From: Candidatus Methanoperedens sp.
Lineage (GTDB): Archaea; Halobacteriota; Methanosarcinia; Methanosarcinales; Methanoperedenaceae
Direction of reading: 5' to 3'
Assembly: GCA_028679855.1 (NCBI GenBank)
Contig: JAJRAP010000198.1
Coordinates: 1 to 6,490 of the forward strand
Length of the DNA stretch: 6,490 nucleotides
The notes below the pieces were generated by a model that made no database searches, was not told the DNA's origin, and worked only from the letters and a program-made list of their open reading frames with translations. The translations under genes were made by a program, and so were the position numbers. This document shows, in pieces, positions 5,702-6,490 of the stretch; position 1 is the first letter of the stretch, and each line of letters opens with the position of its first letter.

Positions 5702-6490
5702 CTAATCCGCACCTAAAATTTCAGATAACTTCTTCCCTTTTTCTTTTATCGCATCGAGCTTATCGATTACCACCGACTTTTTAAGATATATCTCAGTTCT
5801 ATCCCCTTTTTCATCTTCAGCTTTTAGAGAGAGTTCCTCTCCGAAAGGACTGTGTTTTTTTATATCAGCAATGATCGGAGCGAAGAATTCCGCGACATTT
5901 TGCATGAGTTCAAAGACGATATTCTCTTCTATTACATCATTGCCATTCAGATGTATAGATTCTAACCTTTGTCTTTTTGAATATAGATCGTTCGTTCGCT
6001 CCAGTATTTTTTCTCCAAGCTCACGCAGCCTCAAAATGTTGAGCGCACTTTTCAATTCCGCTACTGCCTGAATATTTTTTTCGACTCCATTTTCTTCTGC
6101 ATGGAATACTTCAACTTCGAATTCAGCACTGAAATTCATTTTTAATCTGAACCTTTCCGCCTGGGTGTCAAGTCTTTTCTTTAGGACCACTTCAAGTTCT
6201 TTTCCTGAAAGAAGAAGGTCGGTTAAAAAATAATCATCGATTTTTACAATATCGGGCACTTCTTCCTTTTTAAGAAAAGGTTTTTTCATTCGTGCTGGGA
6301 TCTCAACACCCCTGACAAAATCAAAGGCTTTGACATGACTGTCCCAGAAAGGAAATTCCGAAGACGCGATTTCAAATACACAGGTAATCGTGCCTTCACA
6401 AGAAACCTGAACTTTTGCAGAATAGCGTTCTGACCCAGCCTTAAGACTATATTTTTTACTAATAATATGGACAGGATCCTGGATAAAAAA
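5702..6490 (-). CDS. Unrecognised protein, partial at right edge, upstream partner of the universal stress protein
   Basis: I do not recognise this family. The minus-strand frame ends with TAG at 5702-5704 and stays open to the window edge, giving at least 262 residues. An ATG at 6289 would give 195 residues, but the 67 codons upstream of it have no stop, contain no ATG, GTG or TTG, and read as normal protein with alternating polar and hydrophobic residues (for example YSAKVQVSCEGTITCVFEI). The real start is therefore probably outside the window. The visible N-terminal part looks beta-rich. The middle (about residues 145-205 of the visible frame) looks helical and charged. The end (KKSVVIDKLDAIKEKGKKL) also looks helical. 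No signal peptide, membrane segment, cysteine cluster or nucleotide-binding motif was seen. Its stop directly abuts the stress-protein ATG, suggesting translational coupling. Confidence 0.75.
   Translation of the reverse strand, partial: FFIQDPVHIISKKYSLKAGSERYSAKVQVSCEGTITCVFEIASSEFPFWDSHVKAFDFVRGVEIPARMKKPFLKKEEVPDIVKIDDYFLTDLLLSGKELEVVLKKRLDTQAERFRLKMNFSAEFEVEVFHAEENGVEKNIQAVAELKSALNILRLRELGEKILERTNDLYSKRQRLESIHLNGNDVIEENIVFELMQNVAEFFAPIIADIKKHSPFGEELSLKAEDEKGDRTEIYLKKSVVIDKLDAIKEKGKKLSEILGAD

Overview
The window looks like ordinary chromosomal DNA of a euryarchaeon. The evidence is a transcription factor S (archaeal TFIIS homologue), a DRG/Rbg-type GTPase with a C-terminal TGS domain, a B12-dependent (class II) ribonucleotide reductase carrying an intein, and a tandem universal stress protein. 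A methanogen- or ANME-related lineage (Methanosarcinales-like) is my best guess, but that is inference from protein flavour and moderate GC content, not proof. There is no RNA gene, CRISPR array, insertion sequence or phage module.

Layout. (1) 2-1621, +: the 3' part of a class II ribonucleotide reductase gene. It enters the window inside an intein, whose last ~113 residues are coded by 2-340, and continues as 426 codons of C-extein to the stop at 1619-1621. (2) 1682-2938, -: an M20 metallopeptidase of the ArgE/DapE type, convergent with the reductase. (3) 2939-3001: a 63-nt divergent spacer. (4) 3002-4818, +: a tight three-gene set of DRG-type GTPase, Nudix hydrolase (ADP-ribose pyrophosphatase-like) and transcription factor S, with a 1-nt gap and then a 56-nt overlap, so almost certainly one transcript. 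(5) 4832-6490, -: a two-domain universal stress protein and, directly upstream of it, an unrecognised protein whose frame stays open to the right edge. These two genes abut with no spacer. Coding density is very high and no gap exceeds 63 nt.

The most interesting point is the intein. Its C-terminus has a good block F/G ending in the His-Asn dipeptide, but the first extein residue is Lys instead of the Cys/Ser/Thr that standard protein splicing needs. Either the splicing is non-canonical or broken, or one base is wrong in the sequence (AAG Lys versus ACG Thr). The second useful correction is that the unknown protein at the right edge probably does not start at the ATG at 6289: the frame upstream is open and protein-like for all 67 remaining codons. 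I see no clearly new multi-gene system here.
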